From the NCBI GenBank assembly GCA_966095765.1, contig CBHTSZ010000007.1:1-8240 (forward strand): a DNA stretch of 8,240 nt, given 5' to 3'. The position numbers and the translations under genes are program-made. The notes under the pieces are model-generated. The model saw only the letters and a program-made list of their open reading frames with translations. It searched no databases and was not told where the DNA came from. Positions 1-5,783 of this stretch are shown here, one piece after another. How positions within the stretch are numbered: position 1 is the stretch's first letter; the number at the start of each line of letters is the position of its first letter. This DNA comes from CBHTSZ01 sp966095765. Its GTDB lineage: Bacteria; Patescibacteriota; Saccharimonadia; Saccharimonadales; Saccharimonadaceae.

Positions 1-758
1 GGCTGCTACTGTTCCTGTTTGCCTATGCACTCATTAACTATTTGGTGCCGGGAGGCTTCCTCAACGCATCGATACCAGTTGCACCTCCGCCTACAAACAA
101 CCCTGGGAGCGGCAATGGCAATGGCGGAGACAGCGACCCGCCTGCGCCTGTTACTGTTAGTGATATCCGACTGAGAAACTTCCGCGATGCGTCAACAACC
201 TCTGGTGGATCGGTGCTCAAAGAAGGCATTCTCTTCCGATCAGTTCAGCTTAAGGACCTCAGCACGGAAGACGCCAAACAGTTAAGCAAGCTGCTGGATG
301 GAAGAAGTGGAACAATCATCGATATCCGTAGCGCCTCTCAACGCGCAGACGCGCCCGACAAGGACGTCCCTAGTGTACGGAAGGTCAACATATCAATCAC
401 CGGTTTCCTCGATACAAAGCCTGCCGTTACCGACCCTGCGACCCGTCGAGCATTTGGCACCGCCCTGCGGTCTGCAGCAAATGCCGATGGACCAGTGCTC
501 GTTCACTGTGTCGCCGGCAAGGACCGTACTGGCTGGATGGTTGCAATGATTATGTATGCAGTCGGAGCTAACGACCGACAAGTTATGACGGAATATATGA
601 AGAGTACTGACGCGAATTTTGTCGTCAAGCAAGCCTGGCTTAATAGCGGTCTATCTGCCGCGCGCGACCGATACGGATCGATCAACGGATACCTCAAGAG
701 AGGCCTTGGTCTGAGCGATAGCGACCTCAGAAAGCTACGTCAAAAGTTTGGAGCATAA
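1..758 (+). CDS. Membrane-anchored tyrosine/serine protein phosphatase (Y_phosphatase3/IphP-PtpB type), 5' partial
   Basis: The reading frame is open from base 3, so the gene begins before the window. A TTG at 42 is the first possible start inside the window, but the codons before it encode a hydrophobic stretch (LLLFLFAYALINYLV), best read as an N-terminal membrane anchor. A Pro/Gly/Asn-rich linker of about 35 residues follows, then the catalytic domain. Numbering from the TTG, the domain has NFRD at 46-49, GILFRS at 62-67, TIIDIRS, and the P-loop HCVAGKDRTG with nucleophile Cys156 and Arg162. The C-terminal YGSINGYLKRGLGLS block is typical of the Y_phosphatase3 family. This family removes phosphate from tyrosine and sometimes serine/threonine or lipids; the substrate cannot be read here. 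With a leading anchor the catalytic domain probably lies outside the membrane, although topology is not proven. The next gene starts 5 bases after the TAA stop, suggesting an operon. Confidence 0.9.
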   Translation, partial: LLLFLFAYALINYLVPGGFLNASIPVAPPPTNNPGSGNGNGGDSDPPAPVTVSDIRLRNFRDASTTSGGSVLKEGILFRSVQLKDLSTEDAKQLSKLLDGRSGTIIDIRSASQRADAPDKDVPSVRKVNISITGFLDTKPAVTDPATRRAFGTALRSAANADGPVLVHCVAGKDRTGWMVAMIMYAVGANDRQVMTEYMKSTDANFVVKQAWLNSGLSAARDRYGSINGYLKRGLGLSDSDLRKLRQKFGA

Positions 759-763
759 CACCC

Positions 764-1423
764 ATGAATCCTCAAGATTACCCGCCTCAACCCAATCCCA
801 ACCAACCTAGCTCGACCACTTCCTCAACAGAGGCCTGGTTTAACAGTCTGCCCTCACCCGAGGCACCCCCTACGGGACCGGCGCCACAAAAATCGTCACC
901 CAAGAAGTTACTCATCGTCAGTATTGCCGTCATCGCCACTTTAGTGTTCGTTGCTGTAATTAGTTTTCTACTATTTCGGCCAAAGTCCTGTCTCACCGCC
1001 ACCCATTACCGTGACTTGACCGGCATCACATTAGAGGAACAGTTATCACCGACTGATAATTTCTATACCCGTACCTATGACTTTGCTCCTGGCACAGATA
1101 GGTACGCAGCCGAAGCGAAAGCAGCCTCTGAGAAGTCCTTCGCAAAGATTGGGGAGTTTTACAGGACCCATACAGGAGATACCTCAATCATCATCACTAT
1201 CACGAGCGACTTCCTAAGCGGCACGGATGACAAAGCCTCAGCCTCGCAGCGTATCGCTAAACTAAAGGGCAGCCTAAACCAAGCCGGTGTACCCGATTCT
1301 GCCATACACACCGTTGAGCCGACAGCATTTACTGCCGATGGTGAGCTTTCAGGAGATTCCGAAGAGCTCAAGACCGCAAAAGCATACCTCAGTATCACAT
1401 CCGATGCCGCATGTCGCCAGTAG
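764..1423 (+). CDS. Single-pass membrane protein with possible degenerate OmpA-like outer domain
   Basis: This is a 219-residue protein. Residues 1-46 are Pro/Ser/Thr-rich and probably cytoplasmic, ending in a basic SPKK. Residues 49-71 form one clear transmembrane helix, and about 148 residues follow on the outside. The outer part reads like an OmpA/MotB-type fold: YDFAPGTD near 105-112, a helix (120-136), a strand (SIIITITSDF, 141-150), then SASQRIAKLKGSLNQAGVP, which resembles the LSxxRAxxVxxxLxxxGV helix. Asp149 and Arg163 fall roughly where OmpA domains bind peptidoglycan diaminopimelate, but the usual GHTD motif is absent, so the assignment is weak. Cys76 and Cys217 could form a disulfide closing the domain. 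A GGAG at 750-753, inside the end of the phosphatase gene, serves as ribosome binding site, 10 bases before the ATG. The phosphatase and this protein probably work at the same envelope site. The stop is TAG. Confidence 0.8.
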   Translation: MNPQDYPPQPNPNQPSSTTSSTEAWFNSLPSPEAPPTGPAPQKSSPKKLLIVSIAVIATLVFVAVISFLLFRPKSCLTATHYRDLTGITLEEQLSPTDNFYTRTYDFAPGTDRYAAEAKAASEKSFAKIGEFYRTHTGDTSIIITITSDFLSGTDDKASASQRIAKLKGSLNQAGVPDSAIHTVEPTAFTADGELSGDSEELKTAKAYLSITSDAACRQ

Positions 1424-1434
1424 TCATCGAAACT

Positions 1435-1470
1435 AAAAAATACGCTGACCATACGGACAGCGTATTTTTT
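1435..1470. terminator. Bidirectional intrinsic terminator between convergent operons
   Basis: Left arm 1435-1447 (aaaaaatacgctg) and right arm 1458-1470 (cagcgtatttttt) are perfectly complementary over 13 bases with a 10-base loop. The A-run and T-run flank the stem on both sides, so it can end transcription from the phosphatase operon on the plus strand and from rpsB-tsf on the minus strand. It begins 11 bases after the TAG of the plus-strand gene and ends 14 bases from the tsf stop. Confidence 0.92.
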
Positions 1471-1484
1471 ATAAGACGAGCGGC

Positions 1485-2081
1485 TTATTCGCTAACGCCG
1501 AGCTCGATTCGCTTCATCTGGCGGACGACGATATTCTCGCCGAGCTTTGAGATGTGTTCCTTGACGTATTCACCAACGGTGACATCAGGGTTCTTGATGA
1601 ATGGTTGTTCGAGGAGGGTCTTTTCAGCAAAGTATTTTGCGAGCTGGCCTTCAACGATTTTCTCAGCGATGTCAGCTGGCTTGCCTTCGTTCTTTGCTTT
1701 TTCAACGAACTCAGCCTTTTTGGCCTCACGAGCTTCTTCTGAAACATCTTCGAGTGAGATGTACTCAGGTGCGGTTGCAGAGATGTGGAGGGCGAGGTCA
1801 TGAACGAGGTTCTTGAAGTCATCGGTACGTGCGACAAAGTCGGTCTCACAGTTGACTTCGACGAGCACGCCGATACGACCACTGTGAACGTAGCTGTCGA
1901 CGATACCTTCACGCGCTTCGCGCTCACCGCGCTTTTCAGCCTTCGTCAAACCCTTTTTGCGCATAGCTTCGAGGGCTTTGTCGAAGTCACCGCCAGCTTC
2001 AGTGAGAGCGGACTTGGCGTCAGTCAAACCAACACCGGTGAGTTCTTTGAGCTTCTTTACGTCTTCGAGTGAGATCGCCAT
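1485..2081 (-). CDS. tsf: Translation elongation factor Ts (EF-Ts), short form
   Basis: EF-Ts is the guanine nucleotide exchange factor that recharges EF-Tu with GTP during translation. The 198-residue protein begins with the UBA-like domain (residues 1-48, including LKELTGVGLTDAKSAL). The core follows, with the diagnostic VEVNCETDFVAR at 75-85; Asp81 and Phe82 of TDFV are the residues that push into EF-Tu. It ends with the conserved VRQMKRIELG. Escherichia coli EF-Ts has about 283 residues, so this is a compact form lacking much of the second core subdomain and coiled coil, as seen in many bacteria outside the proteobacteria. It starts 3 bases after rpsB, and its Shine-Dalgarno sequence (GGAAGG, minus strand, about 2092-2097) lies within the last codons of rpsB, so translation of the two is probably coupled. 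Transcription ends at the hairpin 1435-1470. Confidence 0.98.
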   Translation of the reverse strand: MAISLEDVKKLKELTGVGLTDAKSALTEAGGDFDKALEAMRKKGLTKAEKRGEREAREGIVDSYVHSGRIGVLVEVNCETDFVARTDDFKNLVHDLALHISATAPEYISLEDVSEEAREAKKAEFVEKAKNEGKPADIAEKIVEGQLAKYFAEKTLLEQPFIKNPDVTVGEYVKEHISKLGENIVVRQMKRIELGVSE

Positions 2082-2084
2082 AGA

Positions 2085-2795
2085 TTACTTACCTTCCTTT
2101 TTGTCAGCAGTAGCTTTGCCTTCTTCGACAGCAGCAACAACGTAATCCAGGATCAGTTGGATACCCTTAATTGCGTCGTCGTTTGCAGGGATTGCGAGGT
2201 CGACGAGACCTGGGTCGGTGTTTGTGTCAGCGATAGCGATGACTGGCACACCAAGCTTCTTAGCTTCGCGGACAGCGTTGATGTCTTCGATGATGTCAGT
2301 GACGAACACAACGCCTGGCTTACCGTTGAGGTCCTTGATGCCCCCGTATTTCTTGTTCAGGTCATCGATTTCCTCTTGGAAACGCTGGACCTCGAGTTTG
2401 TTGTAGCGGTTTGCAAGCTCACCTGAGTCCATCTTTTTCTCGAGTGACTTAAGGTGCTTGATACGAGCAACCATCGTTTCGGTGTTGGTGAGCATACCAC
2501 CCATCCAACGCTCGGTTACAAACGGCTGGCCAACTTTTTCAGCAGCAGTGCGGACAACGTCCTTTGCCTGGCGCTTCGTACCGACAAGCAGGACCTGCTT
2601 GCCAGCTGCGACTGCTTCAGTAACTATTGGCAAAGCCTTCTCGAGAGCTTCGACGGTCTTAGTCAGGTCGATGATGTGGCTGTCCTGACGTTTGCTGTGA
2701 ATGTATGGCGCCATTTTAGGGTGCCAACGGCTCGTTTTGTGCCCGAAATGAACACCGGCTTCGAGCAAAGCCTTGATATCTACCTGTACGGCCAT
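2085..2795 (-). CDS. rpsB: 30S ribosomal protein S2
   Basis: S2 is a late-assembling protein of the small ribosomal subunit that bridges head and body and helps recruit S1 where S1 exists. The 236-residue length matches the family (about 240). Visible signatures are GHKTSRWHPKM (18-28), the Prosite-type block RWMGGMLTN (96-104) after GTKRQAKD, the glycine/proline block VPVIAIADTNTDP (183-195) and IPANDDAIKGIQL (202-214). The central coiled coil is at about 110-150. The C-terminus is a short Lys/Glu-rich tail. The start is an ATG with a good ribosome binding site, GGGAGAAGG, at 2801-2809 on the minus strand. It is the first gene of the classical rpsB-tsf pair, and stops 3 bases before tsf. Confidence 0.99.
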   Translation of the reverse strand: MAVQVDIKALLEAGVHFGHKTSRWHPKMAPYIHSKRQDSHIIDLTKTVEALEKALPIVTEAVAAGKQVLLVGTKRQAKDVVRTAAEKVGQPFVTERWMGGMLTNTETMVARIKHLKSLEKKMDSGELANRYNKLEVQRFQEEIDDLNKKYGGIKDLNGKPGVVFVTDIIEDINAVREAKKLGVPVIAIADTNTDPGLVDLAIPANDDAIKGIQLILDYVVAAVEEGKATADKKEGK

Positions 2796-2797
2796 GA

Positions 2798-2845
2798 TAT
2801 CCTTCTCCCTTCGCGCAGACTTCCCGTAGGAGGATAATGCCTGCG
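2798..2845 (-). promoter_or_regulatory. rpsB 5' leader with possible Shine-Dalgarno-pairing structures
   Basis: Read on the minus strand, the untranslated leader of rpsB contains TATCCT (2836-2831), exactly complementary to AGGATA (2803-2798), which overlaps the rpsB Shine-Dalgarno sequence. An alternative stem pairs CGCAG (2845-2841) with CTGCG (2818-2814). The first pairing would hide the ribosome binding site and the second would leave it free. S2 represses its own operon through the rpsB leader in several bacteria; whether this leader does so is an inference from short complementary segments only. Confidence 0.3.
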
Positions 2846-2873
2846 TTGCTTCATTAAAAATTGTTACCGAGCT

Positions 2874-2902
2874 AGTCTACCACCTCTGTTCGGTTTTGTC
2901 TA
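2874..2902 (-). promoter_or_regulatory. Candidate promoter of rpsB-tsf
   Basis: On the minus strand TAGACA (2902-2897, five of six matches to the -35 consensus) and TAGACT (2879-2874, four of six to the -10) are separated by exactly 17 bases. Transcription would start near 2867, giving a leader of about 70 bases. The -35 element overlaps the TAG stop of the upstream gene. The match is moderate, and rpsB could also be read from the upstream cassette. Confidence 0.45.
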
Positions 2903-3334
2903 GAACTCCATGAGAGATTGTACGCCCACGATATCGCGGTGCGCACCCTGCACGACGCTTCGCATACGGCCTAGCTCATCACAATCAGCGAGTGATTCGT
3001 GACCGACCTCCTCAAGGCCGCCCAGGTCACTGTCGTCGCCCACGATACGAAAAACCTCAAGCTTTGCCGATCCTGCCCTTACGACAACCCACTGCTCGTC
3101 CGTTCCATCTTCCCGATCTTCACTAAGAAGTGACACGGCGACGCCGTCTTTATTGGCGCTTACCTCACCCTCGTTGTCACCAGAAACGACGCCTCGCCAA
3201 TTCCAAACGTCTTCCTGCTTTTCAGCATCGATAGCCGCAAGACTGTCAGACACTTGCTGTAAAGTCGTTTCACAAACATGTTCGTAATCCACGGGTCGGC
3301 CCTCAACTTCCTCTTCTCGTATACGTATCGACAT
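2900..3334 (-). CDS. Acidic hypothetical protein coupled to the caspase-like gene
   Basis: I do not recognise this 144-residue protein. It is strongly acidic, has no signal peptide or membrane helix, and is probably cytoplasmic. Residues 1-45 look helical and highly charged. The middle is strand-like, with VWNWRGVVSG (43-52), GVAVSLLS (64-71) and QWVVVRAGSAKLEVFRIV (81-98), suggesting a small beta-rich or mixed domain; an Asp/Glu/Gly-rich loop and a short helical end follow. Two cysteines (21 and 118) show no metal-site pattern. The ATG lies 2 bases after the stop of the 649-residue gene, and its ribosome binding site (AGGAG) is inside that gene's last codons, so the two are translated as a unit. 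A role as partner, inhibitor or substrate of the peptidase-like protein is a guess from this coupling alone. It ends with TAG, overlapping the candidate rpsB promoter. Confidence 0.75.
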   Translation of the reverse strand: MSIRIREEEVEGRPVDYEHVCETTLQQVSDSLAAIDAEKQEDVWNWRGVVSGDNEGEVSANKDGVAVSLLSEDREDGTDEQWVVVRAGSAKLEVFRIVGDDSDLGGLEEVGHESLADCDELGRMRSVVQGAHRDIVGVQSLMEF

Positions 3335-3336
3335 GT

Positions 3337-5286
3337 TTATGCTCCTATGTTTATTATACCATTTTTATCTCGAGAACGCCGGCCATTACGGACGACAAAT
3401 GTACCCGCACGCCTGCGCTTATGGCTCATAAGTTTACGCGCCAAAAAGCCAACGCCAGGGTATTTATCGTACTTTTCAAGAAACTTGGCGAGTTCATAGT
3501 GGCGGTTGGTGCGTATCTGGACATCCCCCTCCGATCCACGAACAACATCATGGCCGTACGCAACTCTTGGCGCAGCATCCACACGTGAGTCAGGTATCAG
3601 CAGCGACACCGTCTCAGCGAGGCTTTGTGTACTTCCCATACCATAACGCCGACCTTGCGAACATGAATCAAGGACAACCGGTCGCTCGCCGTTAGCGTCA
3701 GGCACAATACGGTTCATCAGCTCCACCATAGATGCGTTGATGCCACGGCGGCGACCATCCGGCATCACGCCGCCTATGAGGGTGTTATTTGATAAATGAA
3801 GGCCTGCCCTGTCGCCATGTCCTGCAAGCGTCACCTTGCGAATCTCAGTGTTATTCTTATCGATCAGCGTCGTAATACTTTCAATCTCTTGCGGACTATC
3901 TACTTCAAAGATGAGTGTCTGGTTGAGACGTCGACTGCGTAAACGCTGGTCAAACGCACCGTTGTGGTCACCGTTTGCACCCCGAACGATGACATCAACC
4001 GCTGGGTACTCTTCGGGGTGGCTCTCGTACCGGAGCATTGTCTGCAAGGTCTCGTGAGTATAAGACATGAAGTTAATCGTTCCGAATGTCTCGTGAAGTT
4101 TCCGCGCATTGTCCGCACCTATATACCCGACACGGTCAATGTAACGAAAGACAGCCATAACGCCTTCTTGGTTAAAGACCTGATAATCACCTTTATCGTA
4201 CCCAAACTGACGAAGATCTCCTTGCTTAAAACCTACGATCATACGCTGGATATCGTCCGGCACATTCTCGCCTTCTTCGATGCCGTAGAGGGCATTTATC
4301 GTTCGGCTCGCCTCAGTTCTGAACCGCTCCTGAAGTTTCTGGCGCTCCTCGAGAGACTTTGTTTTGTCTGCCGATGCTTCAACGTCTGGAAGTAGTGTGT
4401 CACCGTACTCTATATAGAAATTTAGCCGAGGCAGCTGTTCGTGCTCGGCATAGAGCCTGACCGCTTCTGGCACTGTTTCGTTTGCAGCGACCCGTCGCTT
4501 CCAATCTAGTGGACTCCCTTCGCCCATCTCAGCTCTTAGGATACGTAGCGCGCCCTCGTGCATGCGCTGCTCGTTATCATCATACTTTCGAGCTGCGATA
4601 CGCTCCGCCAGGTATAACGCCTCCTCCGAAATATGTCGCTGCTCCTCACCATTACCATTGATAGTGACCCTAACTTGCTTTAGAAGCCTCGTAAAAGTAG
4701 TGTTCTCGGTAATCACCTTGATAGCATCATCATCTAGTACAGCCTCTCCATCCATCTCCATACGCAGGACATCCATCGCCAGGTTATGGCGAAACGCTTC
4801 TCCATTGAGATGGTTGAGTGATACTAAGAGGCCCTCCCCAGTAACGTGCTGGATCTCGCGCGCTGCCTCTTCAGCCTCTACGCTATCAATGACCTCGACC
4901 TCTCCTGTGAGGCCGTGCTCCTGCTCAACACGCTCGATGGCATCGATCACTGTCTCGGCTGCGCCTGCACCGCGAGCTTCCGCTAGATCTTTTAGCGCTA
5001 TCTCAAGTTCATCGAGTGGCTGTTCGCCAAGCAAGCGTGGCACTTCGCTGCCTTCGCTTACATGATCAACGATGGCTAGTTCACCTACTTCATCGGCAAC
5101 GATACGGTCTTCAGTCGTACCGCGCTCGCCACTATCATCAATCAACTCCGTAATCTCACTCGTCGGGTCCTTGCCCTCATTGAGTGCTCGCAGTAACTGC
5201 TCTGCCGCCGAGAAACGTCCTGAAACTTCCCTGTGTTCAGGGTTTTGTGCCGCATTCGGCTGGTGTTCTTGGACCTCACCTGTCAT
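3337..5286 (-). CDS. Large helical protein with C-terminal putative clan CD (caspase/gingipain-like) cysteine peptidase domain
   Basis: This 649-residue protein has no visible signal peptide or membrane segment. Residues 1-150 are very acidic and helical or disordered. Residues 150-425 are mostly charged helices with no motif I recognise. Residues 428-580 look like a caspase-type alpha/beta domain: strand VDVIVRG (430-436), a helix (464-478), strand plus histidine KVTLAGHGD (484-492), a Gly-rich loop, a helix (516-527), then strand plus cysteine RPVVLDSCSQG (535-545). His490 after a hydrophobic strand in GHG, and Cys542 at the end of the next core strand in DSC, form the order and spacing of the clan CD His/Cys dyad (caspases, clostripain, CPD/C80, CHAT). 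The tail (617-640) is rich in Arg/Lys. Family membership is inferred from motifs only. No Shine-Dalgarno sequence precedes the ATG; the leader is A-rich. Rare-type Ile and Arg codons (ATA, CGA, CGG) suggest modest expression compared with rpsB and prfA. Confidence 0.85.
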   Translation of the reverse strand: MTGEVQEHQPNAAQNPEHREVSGRFSAAEQLLRALNEGKDPTSEITELIDDSGERGTTEDRIVADEVGELAIVDHVSEGSEVPRLLGEQPLDELEIALKDLAEARGAGAAETVIDAIERVEQEHGLTGEVEVIDSVEAEEAAREIQHVTGEGLLVSLNHLNGEAFRHNLAMDVLRMEMDGEAVLDDDAIKVITENTTFTRLLKQVRVTINGNGEEQRHISEEALYLAERIAARKYDDNEQRMHEGALRILRAEMGEGSPLDWKRRVAANETVPEAVRLYAEHEQLPRLNFYIEYGDTLLPDVEASADKTKSLEERQKLQERFRTEASRTINALYGIEEGENVPDDIQRMIVGFKQGDLRQFGYDKGDYQVFNQEGVMAVFRYIDRVGYIGADNARKLHETFGTINFMSYTHETLQTMLRYESHPEEYPAVDVIVRGANGDHNGAFDQRLRSRRLNQTLIFEVDSPQEIESITTLIDKNNTEIRKVTLAGHGDRAGLHLSNNTLIGGVMPDGRRRGINASMVELMNRIVPDANGERPVVLDSCSQGRRYGMGSTQSLAETVSLLIPDSRVDAAPRVAYGHDVVRGSEGDVQIRTNRHYELAKFLEKYDKYPGVGFLARKLMSHKRRRAGTFVVRNGRRSRDKNGIINIGA

Positions 5287-5325
5287 GTTTTTTCGTGTTT
5301 TTATGGTTACGCTTTTCTTTATTCT

Positions 5326-5354
5326 ACTCTACCTCCGTTGACATTGCGAGTAAA
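5326..5354 (-). promoter_or_regulatory. Weak candidate promoter for the caspase-like cassette
   Basis: On the minus strand TTTACT (5354-5349) and TAGAGT (5331-5326) are 17 bases apart, each matching four of six consensus positions; an overlapping TAGAAT (5326-5321) is another possible -10. The sites lie inside the L31 promoter on the other strand, so the two transcription units may compete for RNA polymerase. The resulting leader is A-rich and has no clear ribosome binding site. Confidence 0.3.
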
Positions 5355-5366
5355 AACAGATAAAAT
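5338..5366 (+). promoter_or_regulatory. Strong sigma-70-type promoter of L31
   Basis: A perfect -35 TTGACA (5338-5343), a 17-base spacer and a -10 TAAAAT (5361-5366, five of six) are present. The L31 ATG is only 12 bases past the -10 element, so the expected start of transcription (about 5372-5376) leaves a leader of roughly 3 to 7 bases with no room for a Shine-Dalgarno sequence. Confidence 0.85.
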
Positions 5367-5378
5367 ACGTCACTGACT

Positions 5379-5720
5379 ATGAAGAAAGATTTACACCCTA
5401 CCGACTACCGCCCTGTCGTGTTCCAGGATGAGTCTGCAGACTTTGCGTTCTTGACCCAGTCAACCGCGAAGACCAACGACACCATCAAGTGGGAAGACGG
5501 CAAGGAGTACCCGCTCGTCAAGATGCACATCTCGAGCGCTTCTCACCCGTTCTTTACTGGTGAAGAGAAGATCATCGACACCGAAGGTCGTGTCGACCGC
5601 TTCAAGGCTCGCTTCGCTGCTGCTGAAGCCCGTAAAGAAGCACTTGCCAACAAGGCAAAGAAGTCTGCCGCTCGTTCTGAAAAGAAGACTGAGAAAGCAG
5701 CTGCTAAAAAAGAAGCCTAA
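5379..5720 (+). CDS. rpmE: 50S ribosomal protein L31, type B (zinc-free), with Lys/Ala-rich tail
   Basis: L31 bridges the central protuberance of the large subunit and the small-subunit head. The start MKKDLHPTDYRPVVFQDESA and the block SSASHPFFTG (52-61), then GRVDRFKARF (70-79), match the type B form (E. coli YkgM). There is no cysteine at all, so the zinc ribbon of type A is absent, as in the C-minus paralogues used by other bacteria under zinc shortage; here it may be the main L31. Residues 80-113 are a basic, Ala/Lys/Glu-rich extension beyond the usual 80-90 residues, probably a helix or flexible arm that touches rRNA. The ATG at 5379 is fixed by homology and lies 12 bases after the -10 box, implying a leaderless or almost leaderless mRNA. 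A strong terminator follows at 5737. Confidence 0.95.
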   Translation: MKKDLHPTDYRPVVFQDESADFAFLTQSTAKTNDTIKWEDGKEYPLVKMHISSASHPFFTGEEKIIDTEGRVDRFKARFAAAEARKEALANKAKKSAARSEKKTEKAAAKKEA

Positions 5721-5736
5721 CTACCTAGGGCTAACG

Positions 5737-5765
5737 AAACCGGTCTTTTTATAAGACCGGTTTTT
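5737..5765 (+). terminator. Intrinsic terminator after L31
   Basis: AAACCGGTCTT (5737-5747) pairs perfectly with AAGACCGGTTT (5753-5763) around a 5-base loop, and the right arm runs into a T-tract ending at 5765. It sits 16 bases after the L31 stop and 18 bases before prfA, so prfA either depends on read-through or has its own promoter. Confidence 0.9.
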
Positions 5766-5768
5766 ATA

Positions 5769-5777
5769 TGAGATACT
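5769..5777 (+). promoter_or_regulatory. Possible extended -10 promoter of prfA
   Basis: TG-A-GATACT fits an extended -10 element (GATACT is four of six), with no -35 box because the upstream bases belong to the L31 terminator. The prfA ATG follows 6 bases later, so transcripts from here would begin at or next to the start codon. There is no Shine-Dalgarno sequence between the terminator and the ATG. The motif is short and could be chance. Confidence 0.3.
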
Positions 5778-5783
5778 ACCTAT

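Noticed and set aside
1411..2837. Several plus-strand open frames opposite tsf and rpsB
   Set aside because: The minus-strand frames are unmistakable EF-Ts and S2; the opposite frames have no homology or start signals.
2829..2857. AGGAGG followed by a 6-codon plus-strand ORF (ATG at 2837) in the rpsB leader
   Set aside because: The spacing of 3 bases is too short for a normal start and the stretch is better explained as the complement of the rpsB leader.
3964..5065. Long plus-strand open frames (3964-4395 and 4562-5065) opposite the 649-residue gene
   Set aside because: They are antisense shadows: no ribosome binding site or recognisable motif, and compositions (Ser/Arg runs) expected from reading a coding strand backwards.
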